The position numbers and the translations under genes were made by a program. A stretch of DNA of 64,000 nt from the NCBI RefSeq assembly GCF_028736175.1, contig NZ_CP117880.1, positions 4,712,001 to 4,776,000 on the forward strand. The letters are read 5' to 3'. Positions 19,563-28,900 of the stretch are shown piece after piece. Numbering within the stretch: the stretch's first letter is position 1; every line of letters starts with the position of its first letter. This DNA comes from Sphingobacterium oryzagri (lineage in GTDB: Bacteria > Bacteroidota > Bacteroidia > Sphingobacteriales > Sphingobacteriaceae). Below the pieces are notes generated by a model. That model made no database searches, was not told where the DNA came from, and was given only the letters and a program-made list of their open reading frames with translations.

Positions 19563-20222
19563 TTACAACACCCGCTCAAACTTCCCAAACAACTTCCAGA
19601 AATGCGGAGCCATTTCCGCGCTATACAATTCCTTCTTCCAGTCGTTTAACACGAGCGCAATCTCGTTCCCATCAAGCGCAAACCGACCAAAAAAAGGCGT
19701 ATCACCATCAAAATAACCAAAATGATCACCAAGCGTATGCAAGATATCCACTGTAACCTGCTCAAAAAATAAAACCATATGCTCTTCAAAGGAAAATCCT
19801 ACCGGATGAGGAACAAAAGAACTATTCTCCACTGCTAGAAATTTATTATTACTATCCAAGGGAAAATGTATCAAAGGCATCTTCTCCGTAGCCCGCTCCG
19901 AAGCATCGTATTGCCGAAAATACTCCCGATCCAAAAACGGTATTTTAGCTAATCCCCCGGTCATCACCGTAAGCGGTTCTGCCGGAAAATAATCTTCAAA
20001 ATTTAAGATTTCATTCACCGTAAGCTGCTTTTGCAATAATTCCGCTATTGGTATGCTAAAATATTTTGCAATCTGAAGCATAATCTCAATCTTCGGTTCG
20101 GCGCGCCGTTCCTCATAAGACGAGATATTACCTCTGGTCAATCCAAATAGATCTGCAAAAGCCTGTTGGCTCAATCCCTTCACACTTCTTAATTTCTTTA
20201 TATTGTTTCCAATCTGGCTCAT
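19563..20222 (-). CDS. XRE-family transcriptional regulator
   Basis: 219 residues. An N-terminal helix-turn-helix of about 65 residues (NIKKLRSVKGLSQQAFADLF, then GLTRGNISSYEERRAEPKIE) is followed by an S24/LexA-like-length effector part with no visible Ser-Lys dyad. The ATG at 20222 is the natural start. It is divergent from the PspA/flotillin operon, with a 103-bp gap that carries a perfect 17-bp palindrome. The simplest reading is that it controls itself and that operon, but no experiment is implied by the sequence. Confidence 0.85.
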   Translation of the reverse strand: MSQIGNNIKKLRSVKGLSQQAFADLFGLTRGNISSYEERRAEPKIEIMLQIAKYFSIPIAELLQKQLTVNEILNFEDYFPAEPLTVMTGGLAKIPFLDREYFRQYDASERATEKMPLIHFPLDSNNKFLAVENSSFVPHPVGFSFEEHMVLFFEQVTVDILHTLGDHFGYFDGDTPFFGRFALDGNEIALVLNDWKKELYSAEMAPHFWKLFGKFERVL

Positions 20223-20257
20223 TTCAATTTATTTTCAAAAGATATTGTAAATTTATT

Positions 20258-20274
20258 TGCAAAATAATTTTGCA
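20258..20274. promoter_or_regulatory. Palindromic operator candidate between the XRE gene and the PspA operon
   Basis: TGCAAAAT-A-ATTTTGCA is a perfect 8+1+8 palindrome. A further half site TGCAAAG lies at about 20288, and TATCTTTA / TATCTTTT boxes (near matches to TAnnTTTG) sit on each side, one per strand. The location fits autoregulation by the XRE protein and control of the divergent operon. Confidence 0.6.
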
Positions 20275-20325
20275 TTTTCTATCTTTATGCAAAGAATATA
20301 AGCAAATATACAATTTAATTAGCCA

Positions 20326-20715
20326 ATGCACTTTAATAAGATCGAAAAATATATAGAAAACAGCGGATTCTCCATCAGTAAGAAAGATGAGCAAGGCGGT
20401 TTTTTCCTGATCGAGAGCGATGCCGACGGTATACGCAACCTCATCATAGGCGTTGCCCCACCGGTGATTATTTTCGAATTGTACCTTTTCACCCTGGCTG
20501 AAGATCGCCTGGAAATCTTTAAGGCTTTACTTATTAAAAACAGGGATATCATCCACGGTGGCTTTGCGCTGACCGAAGATGGCAAAAAAGTGATCTACCG
20601 CTACACCTTACAGGTGCACAACCTGGATCAAAATGAATTTGACGCGGCGGTCAATTCCTTATCTCTATTGCTGAGCGAATATTACGAACAACTTATCCAA
20701 TTTTCAAAACTATAG
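20326..20715 (+). CDS. YbjN-like small protein, first gene of the PspA operon
   Basis: 129 residues, acidic alpha/beta composition without signal or membrane segment: FNKIEKYIENSGFSISKKDE, then GGFFLIESDADGIRNLIIG and YRYTLQVHNLDQNEFDAAVN. This is the pattern of YbjN / type III chaperone-like (CesT/Tir-chaperone fold) proteins, which often accompany PspA-family genes as predicted adaptor or chaperone. It ends 2 bp before pspA and probably acts with it. The family call is by pattern only; another small chaperone-like family is possible. Confidence 0.65.
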   Translation: MHFNKIEKYIENSGFSISKKDEQGGFFLIESDADGIRNLIIGVAPPVIIFELYLFTLAEDRLEIFKALLIKNRDIIHGGFALTEDGKKVIYRYTLQVHNLDQNEFDAAVNSLSLLLSEYYEQLIQFSKL

Positions 20716-20717
20716 AC

Positions 20718-21398
20718 GTGATGAACATTTTCAAAAGACTCTTAAAGATCGGGCAAGCCGAGATCCATGCACTGGTTGACCGAATGGAAGACCCGATCAG
20801 CCTGAGCGAGCAGGGTATTCGCGATATGAAAAAGCAGCTCGGAGACACCGTCGAATCTGCTGCCAAAGTACGCGCTACGATTATTCGGACAGAAAACAAC
20901 ATCCGGGAAAAAGAACAGGAAGCGGCCTCGCTGGCTGACAAGGCAAAACGAGCCTTAACCAAAGCGCAGGAAGGTGAGCTGAGCAGAACGCAGGCAGAAC
21001 AATTGGCAAGCGAAGCACTATTAACCAAGAAAAGATGCTTGGAAGATACACAGGATTTGAAAGAATCGCTTACCGAACAAACAAGCAAACTGGACGAAGT
21101 AAACAAGCATATCGAGGTGCTGAAATACAACATCGCAAAATGGGAAAAAGAACTGACCACCTTGCGCGCTAAGCAAAAAGTAAATGAAGCCGCTTCCTTG
21201 GCCAACCAACAGATGGCCAATATGGACAGTAACAGTACGCTCGATATGTTGCAACGCGTAAAGCGTAAAGTTGCCAACGATCAGGCCCTCGCAGAAGCCT
21301 ATGCGGAGATGGCACAAAATAAGCATGAGCTGCCCGATGAACAGCGCGCGATACAGGAAGAATTAACCGAACTTAAAAAACAAATGGGGATTGAATAA
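20718..21398 (+). CDS. PspA/IM30-family membrane-stress protein
   Basis: 226 residues, almost entirely helical coiled coil. It opens with NIFKRLLKIGQAEIHALVDR, then MEDPISLSEQGIRDMKKQL, which is the PspA/YjfJ/Vipp1 signature (M-x-D-P-x-x-x-x-x-Q-x-I-R-x-M). ESCRT-III-like PspA proteins bind stressed inner membranes, form rods and seal leaks. It is embedded between the YbjN-like and DUF4177 genes with gaps of 2 bp each, so it must be co-transcribed. The family member closest by context is E. coli YjfJ rather than the pspABC-linked PspA. Confidence 0.93.
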   Translation: MMNIFKRLLKIGQAEIHALVDRMEDPISLSEQGIRDMKKQLGDTVESAAKVRATIIRTENNIREKEQEAASLADKAKRALTKAQEGELSRTQAEQLASEALLTKKRCLEDTQDLKESLTEQTSKLDEVNKHIEVLKYNIAKWEKELTTLRAKQKVNEAASLANQQMANMDSNSTLDMLQRVKRKVANDQALAEAYAEMAQNKHELPDEQRAIQEELTELKKQMGIE

Positions 21399-21400
21399 TT

Positions 21401-21595
21401 ATGAAAAGATTTGAATACAAAACTGTAAAAGTAGAACCAAAGGGATTTTGGCAAACGAAATTAGATCCGGAAGAACTGGATAAAATATTAAACGCTCTGG
21501 GGCAAGAAGGATGGGAACTCGTCGGCATGCAAGATCTCGCCGTGAGCGGAACCTCCTGGACGTTTCACTACACGTTTAAACGACCACTTAACTAA
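21401..21595 (+). CDS. DUF4177-like small protein
   Basis: 64 residues: MKRFEYKTVKVEPKGFWQTK, then the hallmark LNALGQEGWELVGMQDLAVS and a final FKRPLN. This is the one-domain DUF4177 pattern (FEYK at the start, a central GWELV), of unknown function. It starts 2 bp after pspA and is followed 14 bp later by the YqiJ-like gene. Confidence 0.8.
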   Translation: MKRFEYKTVKVEPKGFWQTKLDPEELDKILNALGQEGWELVGMQDLAVSGTSWTFHYTFKRPLN

Positions 21596-21609
21596 ATAAA
21601 ACAGTTCAC

Positions 21610-22293
21610 ATGGACGCTATTTTACATTCGCTCTTCAATCCGCTGCCCAACGCCATCATGACGGTGCTAACGGGCATGTCCCTCCTCTATTGGCTGTTCA
21701 CCATGCTAATGGGCGACGGTTTTGATTTTGGCGATGCCGATGCAAATATTGATTTCGACGGCGTAGACGTTCACGAGGTAGACAGCCCGGACGATGCAGA
21801 TCTGCAAGGCGATGGCGAAACCTCTTTATTTTCTAAAGCGATGAACTTTATCAACATTGGAAAAGCACCACTTATGGTTATCGTCACGCTCTTCAAATTT
21901 ATTGGCTGGCTGATCACAATCGCCGCTTCCTTGGCCTTGAATCTGGCTCAATTTGGATGGAAATCGGTTTTGGTGCTGATTCCCATCTTTATACTAACCT
22001 ACTTACTGATGCACTACGTCACCATACCCGTCGTCAAGTTGTACAAAAAAGTCGGTTACACAGGCGAAGAGCCGCACGACTTTTTAGGCCGCAGCGGCAC
22101 CATGCGCACATCATTAACAGGCGATCGTATTGGTTCGGTCGAGATTATCATTGACAGCGATGTGATACGGCTGCCTGTAAAAAGCCAGAACGGCGACACG
22201 ATAGCTTATGGCGATCCGGTCGTGATCACCGGAGAAACTGCAGACAGAAAAATATATTACGTAAAAAAGGAAATTAACTTACACAGCATCTAA
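21610..22293 (+). CDS. YqiJ/NfeD-like membrane protein with C-terminal OB-fold
   Basis: 227 residues. A hydrophobic segment at about 15-35 is followed by a very acidic loop (about 37-70, GDADANIDFDGVDVHEVDSP), two or three membrane segments (about 85-140) and a C-terminal beta domain that starts with DFLGRSGTMRTSLTGDRIGS and reads like the OB-fold of NfeD proteins (FLG-x-x-G, then V-x-I-x-G). NfeD/YqiJ proteins are the partners of flotillins (YqiK in E. coli, FloA/FloT in Bacillus), whose gene follows after 13 bp. It probably helps assemble flotillin microdomains in the inner membrane. Confidence 0.85.
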   Translation: MDAILHSLFNPLPNAIMTVLTGMSLLYWLFTMLMGDGFDFGDADANIDFDGVDVHEVDSPDDADLQGDGETSLFSKAMNFINIGKAPLMVIVTLFKFIGWLITIAASLALNLAQFGWKSVLVLIPIFILTYLLMHYVTIPVVKLYKKVGYTGEEPHDFLGRSGTMRTSLTGDRIGSVEIIIDSDVIRLPVKSQNGDTIAYGDPVVITGETADRKIYYVKKEINLHSI

Positions 22294-22306
22294 ATTATTG
22301 TAATCA

Positions 22307-24421
22307 ATGACAAGCAACACTTTATTATTTGTAGACGGCCTCACGGGATTGATTTTGATCGCCGTAGGTGTAATCGTATTCCTCATTCTCGCATTTTTTG
22401 TGGTGCTCAGCATGTTCTACAAAAAAATTCCGCAGGGAAAATCGATTGTTAGAACGGGTATTGGCGGCTCAAAGGTAGCCTTCAACAAGGGAATGTATGT
22501 GGTGCCGGTATTCCACAAAATGGAAATAATGGATATTTCCGTCAAGAAAATCGAAATTGCCAGAATGCAGCACGACGGCTTAATCTGTAAGGACAATATC
22601 CGGGCAGACATCAAAGTAGCCTTCTTCGTGCGGGTGAATAAATCGGTTGATGATGTGATCAACGTGGCGCAAAACTTGGGTTGTGATCGCGCCAGCGAAC
22701 CAGAAACGCTCAAGAATATCTTCGAATCAAAATTTTCAGAAGCTTTAAAAACAGTCGGTAAGAAATTTGACTTTATCGAACTGTATGAAGCCCGGCGCGA
22801 GTTTAGAGAAGAGATTCTCAACATTATCGGCACCGACCTTAACGGCTATATCCTGGACGACTGCGCGATTGATTACCTGGAGCAAACGGAGCTAAAATTC
22901 CTGAGTCCGGATAACATTCTGGATTCGGCCGGTATAAAGAAAATTACGGAACTGACCGCGCAGCAAAATATTAACGCCAACCTGATCCGCCGGGAAGAAG
23001 AGAAAGTGATTAAGAAACAAAACGTCGAAGCGCGCGAAGCGATCTTGGAACTGGATCGCCAACTTTCCGAAAAAGAAGAAAAACAACGGCGGGAAATCGA
23101 CAACATCAAGGCACGTGAAGATGCCGAGATTACGAAAGTGCGTGAAGAAGAACGCCTGAAGTCAGAGACTGTGCGCATTGCGACGGAAGAGCAACTAGCC
23201 ATTCAGGAAGAAAATAAGCTTCGCCAGATTATCATCGCTGAGAAAGCCAAATTGCGCACCGACGCTGTAGAAAGCGAGCGTGTGGAAAAAGACCGTGCGC
23301 TGGAAGCTACAGAGCGCGAGCGCATTGTGACTTTGGCACAGATTGACAAAGAACGATCCATAGAAACGGAGAAGAAAAGTATACAGAATGTGATCAAAGA
23401 GCGTTTGCAACTGGAAAAAGGCGTAGTCGAAGAGCAACAGTCTGTAAAAGACGTAGAAATCTTCCGCGAAGTGGAGCGTAAGAAACAAGCGGGCGTAATA
23501 GCGGCCTCGCAGGAAGCGGAAGAGCGCTTGATAGCAACTGTAAAAGCAGCAGAAGCCGCCAAAATTGCCGCAGAGCAGGAGGCAGAGAAGAAAGTAATCG
23601 ATGCAGAAGCTTCCCGTCAGATAGCGGAAAAGAAAGCACAAGAGCTCTTGATCGAAGCCGAAGCGAAAAAAGAAGCTTCCGCAAAAGAAGCCGAAGCGCG
23701 CAAGATTATTGCGGAAGCACAAGCCAAGGAAGAAGCGGCCATCGGTCTATCGGAAGCGGAGGTGATGATTGCCAAAGCCGAAGCCGAAGAGAAACAAGGA
23801 ACGGTGGAAGCCAGCATTATCGAGAAAAAAGCAGCGGCGCTACGCACCGAAGGCTTGGCACAGGCTGAAGTGGTGCGCGAAAAAGCGCTGGCCGAAGCGA
23901 AAGGCATCGAAGAAAAAGCCGCAGCCATGAAGCAACTCGATGGTGTAGGTAAAGAGCACGAAGAGTTTAAACTGCAATTGCAGAAGGAGCGCGATATCGA
24001 GATGGCGCATATCCATATCCAAAAAGATATTGCATCGGCACAAGCCGGCGTTTTATCGGAAGCCTTGAAATCGGCCAAGATTGATATTGTAGGTGGAGAA
24101 ACGATGTTCTTCGAAAATATTGTACGCCAAGTTTCCAACGCCAAAGGTTTTGATCAGCTAATCAACAACTCCAAACATGCAACGGACATTAAAACCGCGC
24201 TTATTGGCGAGCATGGTGAGGGCGATTTGGGCGGGAAAATCAAAAGCCTGGCCGATAAATATGGCATCTCTTCCAACGACATCAAAAACCTGACGGTATC
24301 GGCAGCCTTATTAAAATTACAGCAGGCGGCATCTGCCGACAGCCACGATAGCGGCTTTATCAGCTCACTGTTTACCTTGGCAAACAACTTGGGCGTAGCC
24401 AACCAAAAAATCAGCTTATAA
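22307..24421 (+). CDS. Flotillin-family (YqiK-like) SPFH protein
   Basis: 704 residues, long for the family. It has an N-terminal membrane segment (about 12-37, VGVIVFLILAFFVVLSMFY), then an SPFH/PHB domain (KKIPQGKSIVRTGIGGSKVA to about 200), then a very long Ala/Glu/Lys-rich coiled coil (about 215-590) and a short C-terminal tail. Flotillins scaffold ordered membrane patches and recruit client proteins. The repeat-like EAxAK codons leave several other frames open as artefacts. It follows the YqiJ-like gene as in E. coli yqiJK; an association with PspA in the same operon points to membrane-integrity control. Confidence 0.95.
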   Translation: MTSNTLLFVDGLTGLILIAVGVIVFLILAFFVVLSMFYKKIPQGKSIVRTGIGGSKVAFNKGMYVVPVFHKMEIMDISVKKIEIARMQHDGLICKDNIRADIKVAFFVRVNKSVDDVINVAQNLGCDRASEPETLKNIFESKFSEALKTVGKKFDFIELYEARREFREEILNIIGTDLNGYILDDCAIDYLEQTELKFLSPDNILDSAGIKKITELTAQQNINANLIRREEEKVIKKQNVEAREAILELDRQLSEKEEKQRREIDNIKAREDAEITKVREEERLKSETVRIATEEQLAIQEENKLRQIIIAEKAKLRTDAVESERVEKDRALEATERERIVTLAQIDKERSIETEKKSIQNVIKERLQLEKGVVEEQQSVKDVEIFREVERKKQAGVIAASQEAEERLIATVKAAEAAKIAAEQEAEKKVIDAEASRQIAEKKAQELLIEAEAKKEASAKEAEARKIIAEAQAKEEAAIGLSEAEVMIAKAEAEEKQGTVEASIIEKKAAALRTEGLAQAEVVREKALAEAKGIEEKAAAMKQLDGVGKEHEEFKLQLQKERDIEMAHIHIQKDIASAQAGVLSEALKSAKIDIVGGETMFFENIVRQVSNAKGFDQLINNSKHATDIKTALIGEHGEGDLGGKIKSLADKYGISSNDIKNLTVSAALLKLQQAASADSHDSGFISSLFTLANNLGVANQKISL

Positions 24422-24448
24422 ATATACACGCTTAAAGAAAACAGGTTT

Positions 24449-25888
24449 ATGATACGCTTTTTTATCAGTACGGTTTTACTTTCCTTAGCCGCCGCTATTG
24501 TTCAGGCACAAGCACTGCCTGAACGGTTAGACTCGCTATTTCAATCGCTCAATCAAGATGGCGAGCTAAGCGGCGCCTTTATGCTGGTAGACCATGGAAA
24601 AATGGTCTATGAAAAGTATCTCGGTTATGAAGATGCTGCGAAAACAACGGCCATAACCGCTGACAGCCGCTTTGAGCTGGCTTCGGTGAGTAAACCGATC
24701 ACGGCAATGGCCATTATGCAACTGGAAGAGCAGGGCAAACTGGCGTATGGTGATTTCGTCAGCCGCTTTTTTCCAAAGCTTCCTTTTGCATCGACCATTC
24801 GTATCAAAGACCTGTTGCATCATACGTCGGGCATTCCAGAGTTTTTAGCCTGGGACGAAAGCTGGATCGACAAATCCAAGGTGTATGACAACCGCGCTGT
24901 ACTTGAGGTTCTCGAAAGCAAAGTAGATAGTTTGCTTTTCCAACCTGGCGATCGATATTATTATTCCAACAGCAATTACGTGCTGCTGGCTTTGATAGTA
25001 GAGCAAGTATCCGGTTTATCTTTTGCAGACTATCTAAGAAAGCAAGTTTTCGAGCCTGCCAGCATGCTGCAAACCGCCCTTATACCGGCTCAGGCAGCAG
25101 CGCACGCAAAACAAAAACAGTACGCGCAGGGACTCGCCTATCATGCGCCAAGCAAAACGTTCAAACCGATAGACCAATTTTCATTCTTCGATTATACGCG
25201 CCATTTTGATGGGATCAGTGGCCCCTTTGGCGTCGCCAGCACGGCACAAGATCTGTTTAAATGGAACGAGGCTCTGAAAAAAAACACGCTGCTAAAACGC
25301 GATAATTTTGTAAAAGCAATAAGCGTAGACACACTCAATAATGGCCTGCCGGTGAAAATGGGTGACCTTTATTACGGCTTCGGCTGGATATTTACGGATA
25401 GCACCGCCAATCCAGAAAAAATGCATTTTCACACGGGGGGCTATCCGGGCTATAAAGTTATCGTAGTAAGGGAAGATAAAAACCAACGCTATTTTATTGC
25501 CTTGCTAAACAAATGGAACACCATCGATGTTGTTCCGTTGACCACGGCTGTAAACGCAATTATACAACAGCGGGAAGTGCCAGAAGTAACGCGGGAGGTC
25601 TTTTCAGAAGCCATTACCTTAATGGAGTTCCAGATCAAGGCGCTCTTGGGAACCTATCAGTTTACGCTCGACCCCGCTTTAACAATAGTCATCACTGCCG
25701 ATGAAGATGGCAATCTATTTGCGCAGCTTACAGGCCAACAAGCGTTTCAGGTTTTTCCGAAAAATGACCTGGAAGTATTTTACACCGTGGTAAAAGCAAC
25801 GCTCCAATTCAGCAAAACCGATCAACAGGTTGACGCACTCACGCTGTTGCAAAATGGCCAGAAATTATTATTTAAAAAAATTAAATAA
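24449..25888 (+). CDS. Secreted serine hydrolase (beta-lactamase / DD-peptidase-like)
   Basis: 479 residues with a signal peptide (FISTVLLSLAAAIVQAQA, about 1-22). The class C-like fold shows the SxxK motif SVSK (FELASVSKPITAMAIM), a Tyr motif in YYYSNSNYVLLALI, and HTGG (MHFHTGGYPGYK) as the KTG equivalent. A C-terminal beta domain of about 100 residues follows, as in many periplasmic esterases of this family. The substrate is not evident: peptidoglycan peptides or esters are possible. It lies inside the PspA operon (27 bp after flotillin, 20 bp before the AAA gene), which suggests an envelope role. Confidence 0.9.
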   Translation: MIRFFISTVLLSLAAAIVQAQALPERLDSLFQSLNQDGELSGAFMLVDHGKMVYEKYLGYEDAAKTTAITADSRFELASVSKPITAMAIMQLEEQGKLAYGDFVSRFFPKLPFASTIRIKDLLHHTSGIPEFLAWDESWIDKSKVYDNRAVLEVLESKVDSLLFQPGDRYYYSNSNYVLLALIVEQVSGLSFADYLRKQVFEPASMLQTALIPAQAAAHAKQKQYAQGLAYHAPSKTFKPIDQFSFFDYTRHFDGISGPFGVASTAQDLFKWNEALKKNTLLKRDNFVKAISVDTLNNGLPVKMGDLYYGFGWIFTDSTANPEKMHFHTGGYPGYKVIVVREDKNQRYFIALLNKWNTIDVVPLTTAVNAIIQQREVPEVTREVFSEAITLMEFQIKALLGTYQFTLDPALTIVITADEDGNLFAQLTGQQAFQVFPKNDLEVFYTVVKATLQFSKTDQQVDALTLLQNGQKLLFKKIK

Positions 25889-25908
25889 GCCAAGACTTAC
25901 GTACACGA

Positions 25909-28900
25909 ATGCAAGAAAATAACGAAGGAACAGCAACCAACAACAGCCTGGACGCCGGCGCATACGAGATCATCCGCAAGCGCTTACTAACGCAAAAAGA
26001 TGTCTTGGCTTCACGGCTGCAAGAGCTTAACCAGGCGAGAAAAGAAATTTTCAATGCAACCTCGTTTGTATTGAAAGCCAACCAACGGATCACAACAGAC
26101 AATAACTGTGTTGCGCGCGGCATTATCGCCTTGGAGAATGTCTGTATTTTTGGCTACAATGTGCACTTTGGGTTGCGATCGGAAATTAAATTGGACGATG
26201 TGTTTAGCATCTACCTGTTTGAAAACAATCAGTTTATTCCGCAAAGTCTGGAGCTTATCAGTGACCCGGCCTTTATCGCTGATTACCAAAATCTATACAA
26301 ATACTACCGCGACTCGATCTTTGCGCGCTTTCGTCGCACGGAAAACTACCTTTATATGGTTTTCCAGACGAGCAAAAAGGCGACCGACTTAAAGGCTTTC
26401 AAATGGCTTATTAAAGACGGAACGTTACACTATCAGGACGATCGGAGTATACACGAAGTGCGCTTGCCCGAGCAGTTTGAATTTGACTGGACAAAGACAA
26501 GTCTGGAAGACCGACGTTTAGGAAAATTCCCGCACGTTTCCATCTTAGATAAAGTATTTATCGAAGCACTACACGGCGATATTACCTTCAAAATAGAAGA
26601 CAACACCGATAGTGGAAAAGGTATCTATTCGGAAAAAGTCACTAACCTTGATCAGCAGCTCGATGATGCGGAATATCATTATGCCGATCTGGGCAACCTG
26701 ATCGCCATCCGCATCAAACCTTATCAGGAAGATTTTCGCGCCTACGTTTTCAACCAGCGCACCAAAGAGGTGGTCAACCTGAAATCGCTAAATGAATCGG
26801 CCATATTATTGCCCGATAACCAGGGGATTATTTTTTCCAACGGGTATTACCTGCAAAACGGCACGCACAAGCTCTTTGATGCCAATCTGGAAGGTGTCAC
26901 GTTTCTGCGCAAGATTGCTTCACCAAATGGTGAAGATTATCTATACGTTTTCACGCAAACCGCGACCAATACCTACATCTTGATGTCGTATAACATCATT
27001 CAGCAAGCTGTAGAAACACCCATCATCTGCAATGGCTTTACCATTTTTCAAGACGGCAGCCTGACCTACTTCCGTACCGAAGCGGAGGCGACGCGCCATC
27101 ATCAAGTACAAATTTGGGAAACACCGTATATGGCGATGCTGCAGGAAAACGAAGAGAAGCAGCACGATCCCATTTACAAAGTTGGCAACAAGCAAATTGT
27201 GCAGGCCATGGCCGAGGCACAGGAAGTTATCCAATTATTATACAAAGAGGATAGTTACGAAGGCCTTTATGAAGATATTTTACAGAAGTCGACCAGTCTG
27301 CTGGATTCATATTTCTGGATTGAGGACGAAGCCTTAAAAAATATAGGTCAACCGTTAAAAGAGATTCGCCAGGTTGCCAATACGGCCATCGACGAATTTG
27401 TCAAAGTGCAGGCTCAGCGTAAACATGCTGAAGAGCGTTTAGCGGCAGCCAAAACGCAACTCGAACAACTGCAATTTCAGGTAAACAGCACGACCATTAC
27501 GCGACTCGAGCAACTGGTCAATCAGTTGGCTGATGCGCGCCGCCATTTGGGCGAGGTTATTGCCTTAAAAAGCGTTCGCTACGTTGATCTCGATCAGGTG
27601 GATAAGCTCTTGCACAGTTTGCAGCACATGAGCGAGGAGCTTTCGCAAAAAACCATTGATTTTTTGTTGCAGGATGATGCCTTGCACAGCTATGAAGCGC
27701 GCGTGCAGGAGCAACGCCAATTGGTAGAAGGCATGCAGAAAGCTTTCGACGCAAAAGCCATCGAGGAAGGCAATACAGCTATTTCGAGCGAACTGGAGCT
27801 GTTGATTGACATCTTGCACAGCCTAAAAATTGACGATGCGACGCAAACCACCAAGATCGTCGAAAAAATATCGGTGATCTTCGCTTCGCTCAACGAGGTG
27901 CGAGCGCAACTGACGCGTAAGTTACACAGCTTGCAAAGCCAGGAAGCCACCGCCGAATTTTCCGCGCAACTCACCTTGTTGGAGCAATCGGTGACCAACT
28001 ACCTCGAACTCTCTTCATCCGCCGAAAAAGTGGAAGAATACTACAGCAAAATATTGGTACAACTCGAAGAGCTTGAGAGCCGCTTTTCGGAGTTTGATGA
28101 TTTTGCACTGAAAATCGCCGATAAGCGCGATGAGATTATCAAGGCCTTCAACAGCAAGCGCGAGCAGCTTGTGGAGCAGATCAACAAACGCGCCATTGCT
28201 CTCGAGCAGATTGGCCTGCGTGTGCTGAAGAACATCGAAAACAAATCAAACAGCTTCAAAAGCCGCGAAGAAATATTAAGCTTTTATGCGGCCGATTTGA
28301 TGATTGATAAGGTCCGTCAACTGGTGGCTGACCTGAAGGCAATAAACGACGTATCTAAAGCGGAGAACCTGGAGAACTTGCTAAAGAAATCACAGGAAGA
28401 TGCGCTACGGACGTTACGTGATAAAACGGAGCTGTATGTAGATGGTGAAAATATCATCGCCCTCGGCAAGCACAAATTCACGGTCAATAAGCAATCGCTA
28501 AGCCTGACCTTAGTAAAACGCAACGATGCCTTATTTTATCACTTAACAGGAACCAGTTTTTACCAACAGGTTAAAGACGATGATCTCCTGGCCTTTACAG
28601 CGATTTGGGATCAAGAACTGATCTCTGAAAACAAAGAAGTCTATCGGGCAGAATACCTAGCCTACAAAGCTTTTCTTGCAGGCAAGGGAACTGCTGATTT
28701 TGATGTCACGAGCTACGTCAACCAAACGGTCGAACAGCAATATTCGGAAAGCTACATCAAAGGCGTGCACAATGTGGATGCACTCCAAATTTACCATGCA
28801 CTCCAGCAGATCGACAAAAAGCTGGAGTTGCTGCGCTACGAAGGTAGTGTGCGCGCCGCTGCACAACTTTTCTGGAACAATCTGCCGGAAACGGAGCGCA

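Noticed and set aside
22873..24144. Several long antisense frames under the flotillin gene
   Set aside because: They arise from the Ala/Glu/Lys-rich codon bias of the coiled coil; products are Phe/Ser/Cys-rich with no motif.
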